64,000 bases of DNA, taken from positions 1,054,001-1,118,000 of the forward strand of contig NZ_QWDE01000001.1 in the NCBI RefSeq assembly GCF_003432065.1, given 5' to 3'. Numbering within the stretch: the first letter of the stretch is position 1; each line of letters starts with the position of its first letter. The notes below the pieces were generated by a model that was not told the origin of the DNA, ran no database searches, and worked only from the letters and a program-made list of their open reading frames with translations. This DNA comes from Mucilaginibacter terrenus. GTDB lineage: Bacteria > Bacteroidota > Bacteroidia > Sphingobacteriales > Sphingobacteriaceae. Below, in pieces: positions 61,220-64,000 of this stretch. The position numbers and the translations under genes were made by a program.

Positions 61220-64000
61220 TTAGTTGAACAAGTAACGTAAACCGATTTGTGCCTGCCAGCGTGAAGACTGTGACACACCATTACCAAATGAGTTGGTAAG
61301 CGGGATCAGGTTGTTGTTATCCAGTAACGGGAAAGAGTAAGTTGGTTTACCGGTAGCGGCGTCAACACCTTTGAAAGAAAGGATGCCGGTACGGTTAACA
61401 AACTTAAAGTTACCCCAGTTCCTGTAAAGGAAATTACCGAAGTTGATGATGTTGAACTCAAAACGCAGGGTGTTTTTAACTTTACCGGTTGTTTGGTAAA
61501 GGTCCTGAGTAAAGTTCAGGTTAACCAGGTGGTAATAAGGTAATACCAAACCATTACGCTCAGCATATTTACCACGACGCTTGCTCAGGTAAGGATCCTG
61601 GTTAATGTAAGCGTTTAGCTGGCCCCATATCTGGGCAGTAGAACGAGGGTCGGTGAAAGAACTGCTATTATCTTTTACCAGGATGATGTCATTAGCATCT
61701 TTTGGTACGTAAAGCAGGTCATTGCTGGTTTGTCCGTCACCGTTAACGTCGCCGCTGTAGGTGTAAGAAGCAGAACCTGCGTTAGCAGCTTCGTAAGTTA
61801 AACCAATTGAAGTTGCCAAATGGCCAATATACTCTTTGCGGTAAGATATAGCACCGATGATACGGTTTGGCTGACGGAAGTTGGTGTACTGTGCAATGTC
61901 AGCGTTAGGATCGTTAGTAACCGGGCGGTCTCTCCAGGTTGACTGAGCGATAGAACCACCGTCGTTAACCGAACGTGCATCCTGGTATGTATAAGCCAGG
62001 CTCACATACAGGTTTTTGAAAGTACGCTGTAACTGGCCTGTGATGCTGTAAGTGTAACCTTTGCTGGTGTTTTTAGTAACAATAGCATCAGTAATGTTAG
62101 GGTTAGCAGCAGTGTTACCACCCTGAGCAGCTGGAATAGAAGGGTAAACTGAAGTGCTGCTGTAACGGAAACGTGGATCAGGACCAGCAAGTGTTGTACC
62201 GGTTGTAGGCAAGGCAACGTTAACAAAGTAAGAAGCATTGATGTCCTTGCTGTAGATACCTTCTAAGGTACCAATTACACCAAACGGTAATTTCTGGTCA
62301 ACCGCTACGTTAGCACGGAAGTTTGACGGGAACTTAAAGTTCTTATCGTTAACTACCAGGTTGTAAGATGTATTTGCAGCAGCTGTCTTTGGCCTGTTTG
62401 CATTAACATCAGGGTTGAAAATCAGGCGAGGGTCAGTAGCTAATACGCCACCAGTTCCCGGTACAAGGCTATATGAACCAAACTGCACACCGTTGTTGCT
62501 GGCCTGGTTAGATATGTACACGTAAGGAACCGGGCCCTGGAATATACCTAAACCACCACGTACCTGAGTGCTGTTGTCGCCGTTAACATCCCAGTTGAAA
62601 CCAACACGTGGAGATATCTGCACGCTTGACTTTGGATACTGGTTGGTAAGCACCTGGTAACCGCCCTGGAATTTAGTTAAAGCAGCAGCGTTTGAGTTGA
62701 ACTCGCTGGTAGTGTTAAATACAGGGATATCTGCACGTACACCGTAAGTTAACTTAAAGTTATCGGTTACCTGGAATTTATCCTGTACATAGAAACCGAT
62801 TGTGTAAGATTTAATGTTAGCAAACGGAAACTCACCGCCTGGCAGTGCAGAGTAACGGAAATCGTAACGTTTAGCCAAAGGCAAGCCGTTATTAGCAGAA
62901 TCATAAAAATCCTGAAGGCTTGCAAAACGGTAACCACCATTGTAGTTAGGTGCAAAACCGTTTTTAAACTTGTTTAACTCAAAGCTTGCGCCAATGTTAA
63001 ACTCGTGCTTACCGGCAAAGTAAGTAAAGTTATCAGACGCCTGGTAAGTATCAGTGTTCAGCAAGTTGTTTGCAGTGAACGGCTCGTAACCAAAAGAGGT
63101 TAAGGTGTTAGTGCCTGATGGAGTCAAGATATCCACCAACGGGAATGAACCACCGCCTGGTGACTCACGGAAGTCGCGCAATGCCTGGTAACCAACAATC
63201 AGCTTATTAGCAAATTTGTCGCTGATGCGGGTGTTCAACTCCATTATACCAATGTTAAAGTTGTTATTGATGGTATAGTAAGAAGAGAAGAAAGGCAAAG
63301 TTTGTGAACCTGCGCTACGGCTACCCTGTGCACCGGAGTTGCTTGGAGGCACATCACGGAACGATTTCAGGTAAAAATACTTAAATGATAAAGTATTGTT
63401 CTTGTTGATGTTCCAGTCCAGTTTAGCAGTAATCTTGTCAGACTGTGTACGTAACTGGTAGTTTTCGAAAGCACCAGCGTCGTAACCGTATTTAGTTTGA
63501 AGGAAATCGTGCAGTTTGGTCAGGTCGTCATAAGAAGCTTGTGAAATACTGCCACCTGCTGACTGACCAGAACGTAAAGCGGTGAAAGATGTAGCGGGGT
63601 CGCTGATTCTTTCCTGCTCGCCAGATACAAACAAGAATAATTTATTCTTAATGATGGGGCCGCCTAAGCTGATACCGCGTTGGTTGTAATCAACGCTTGG
63701 TTTAAGTACATCAGCAGTTCCGGCATGTAAGCCAACTAAACCTGCAGAACGTTTGTAGTAGTAAACGCTACCTCTGAATTCGTTTGTACCAGATTTGGTA
63801 ACGGTGTTGATACCTGTACCTGCAAAACGACCCTGGGTAACGTCAAATGGAGAAACTGCAACCTGGATCTGCTCGATAGCGTCGAGAGATATAGGCTGGG
63901 AGTTTGCCTGGCCACCTAAAGTGCTTGACAGACCGAAAGAGTTGTTAAACAAAGCACCGTCAACGGTTAAGTTGTTACCGTTACCGTTACGACCACCAAA
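61220..64000 (-). CDS. TonB-dependent receptor, Oar-like, N-terminus outside window
   Basis: At least 926 residues; the frame stays open to base 64000, so the N-terminal signal, carboxypeptidase-like domain and plug start lie outside. The visible part begins within the plug (FGGRNGNGNNLTVDG, DAIEQIQVAVSPFDVTQGRFAGTGINTVTKSGTNEFRGSVYYY), a sequence typical of Oar-like receptors, followed by the barrel with many aromatic-ended strands and the C-terminal WQAQIGLRYLFN. No SusD gene follows. Oar-type receptors have roles in protein or surface-factor secretion in some species; substrate unknown. Confidence 0.9.
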   Translation of the reverse strand, partial: FGGRNGNGNNLTVDGALFNNSFGLSSTLGGQANSQPISLDAIEQIQVAVSPFDVTQGRFAGTGINTVTKSGTNEFRGSVYYYKRSAGLVGLHAGTADVLKPSVDYNQRGISLGGPIIKNKLFLFVSGEQERISDPATSFTALRSGQSAGGSISQASYDDLTKLHDFLQTKYGYDAGAFENYQLRTQSDKITAKLDWNINKNNTLSFKYFYLKSFRDVPPSNSGAQGSRSAGSQTLPFFSSYYTINNNFNIGIMELNTRISDKFANKLIVGYQALRDFRESPGGGSFPLVDILTPSGTNTLTSFGYEPFTANNLLNTDTYQASDNFTYFAGKHEFNIGASFELNKFKNGFAPNYNGGYRFASLQDFYDSANNGLPLAKRYDFRYSALPGGEFPFANIKSYTIGFYVQDKFQVTDNFKLTYGVRADIPVFNTTSEFNSNAAALTKFQGGYQVLTNQYPKSSVQISPRVGFNWDVNGDNSTQVRGGLGIFQGPVPYVYISNQASNNGVQFGSYSLVPGTGGVLATDPRLIFNPDVNANRPKTAAANTSYNLVVNDKNFKFPSNFRANVAVDQKLPFGVIGTLEGIYSKDINASYFVNVALPTTGTTLAGPDPRFRYSSTSVYPSIPAAQGGNTAANPNITDAIVTKNTSKGYTYSITGQLQRTFKNLYVSLAYTYQDARSVNDGGSIAQSTWRDRPVTNDPNADIAQYTNFRQPNRIIGAISYRKEYIGHLATSIGLTYEAANAGSASYTYSGDVNGDGQTSNDLLYVPKDANDIILVKDNSSSFTDPRSTAQIWGQLNAYINQDPYLSKRRGKYAERNGLVLPYYHLVNLNFTQDLYQTTGKVKNTLRFEFNIINFGNFLYRNWGNFKFVNRTGILSFKGVDAATGKPTYSFPLLDNNNLIPLTNSFGNGVSQSSRWQAQIGLRYLFN

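Overview
The window is chromosomal DNA from a member of the Bacteroidota, most likely family Sphingobacteriaceae (Mucilaginibacter or Pedobacter type). The reasons are TonB-dependent receptors with carboxypeptidase-regulatory-like N-termini, tandem FtsX-type permeases of about 805 residues, a type III glutamine synthetase, a GH92 mannosidase, promoters resembling the Bacteroidota -7 box TAnnTTTG, and starts that mostly lack Shine-Dalgarno sequences. No rRNA, tRNA, CRISPR array or insertion sequence was seen. Both window ends cut genes: a polyprenyl synthetase on the left and a TonB-dependent receptor on the right.

Layout. 1-2.1 kb: end of a polyprenyl synthetase gene and a secreted M1 aminopeptidase. 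2.1-9.7 kb: one tight operon for assimilatory sulfate reduction (sulfite reductase with a HEPN-like tail, cobA, a siroheme synthase/TSUP permease fusion, cysH, cysD, cysN), convergent with a TonB-dependent receptor (9.8-12.8 kb). Both transcription units start with a short leader ORF rich in Cys codons; the first is followed by a complete antiterminator/terminator pair. 12.9-14.05 kb: a cluster of palindromic repeats surrounding a small DUF559 (Vsr-like) nuclease gene. 14.1-18.2 kb: arginine deiminase, citrulline hydrolase CtlX and arginine decarboxylase. 18.4-29.3 kb: GH92 mannosidase, acyltransferase, XRE and WYL regulators, glycosylasparaginase, CutC, a methionine/glutamine transaminase plus omega-amidase pair, and ribosomal proteins L21/L27. 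29.3-35.4 kb: hypothetical proteins, a dicarboxylate symporter, an ECF sigma factor with a membrane partner, a GNAT enzyme and a secreted royal-jelly-type protein. 35.4-42.8 kb: three tandem paralogous ABC permeases without an ATPase. 43-46.7 kb: a GIY-YIG-like protein and trpD-trpF-trpB behind a trp attenuator whose leader peptide carries three consecutive Trp codons. 47-64 kb: KirBac channel, SRPBCC and VOC proteins, purL, TonB, a DUF4468 protein, a porin-like protein, glnN, a ClC channel, purM, a fatty-acid hydroxylase-type enzyme, a small membrane protein, and the truncated receptor.

The regulatory DNA is the most notable part. The sulfate-assimilation and trp leaders share one geometry: regulatory codons, then the leader stop codon touching one arm of an antiterminator, then an intrinsic terminator. 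A third leader (MQCSTACCCC) precedes the receptor next to the sulfur operon, which suggests that cysteine supply is sensed by translation at both units. The repeat/DUF559 cluster is a second candidate system, with an architecture recalling REP elements and their dedicated enzymes.
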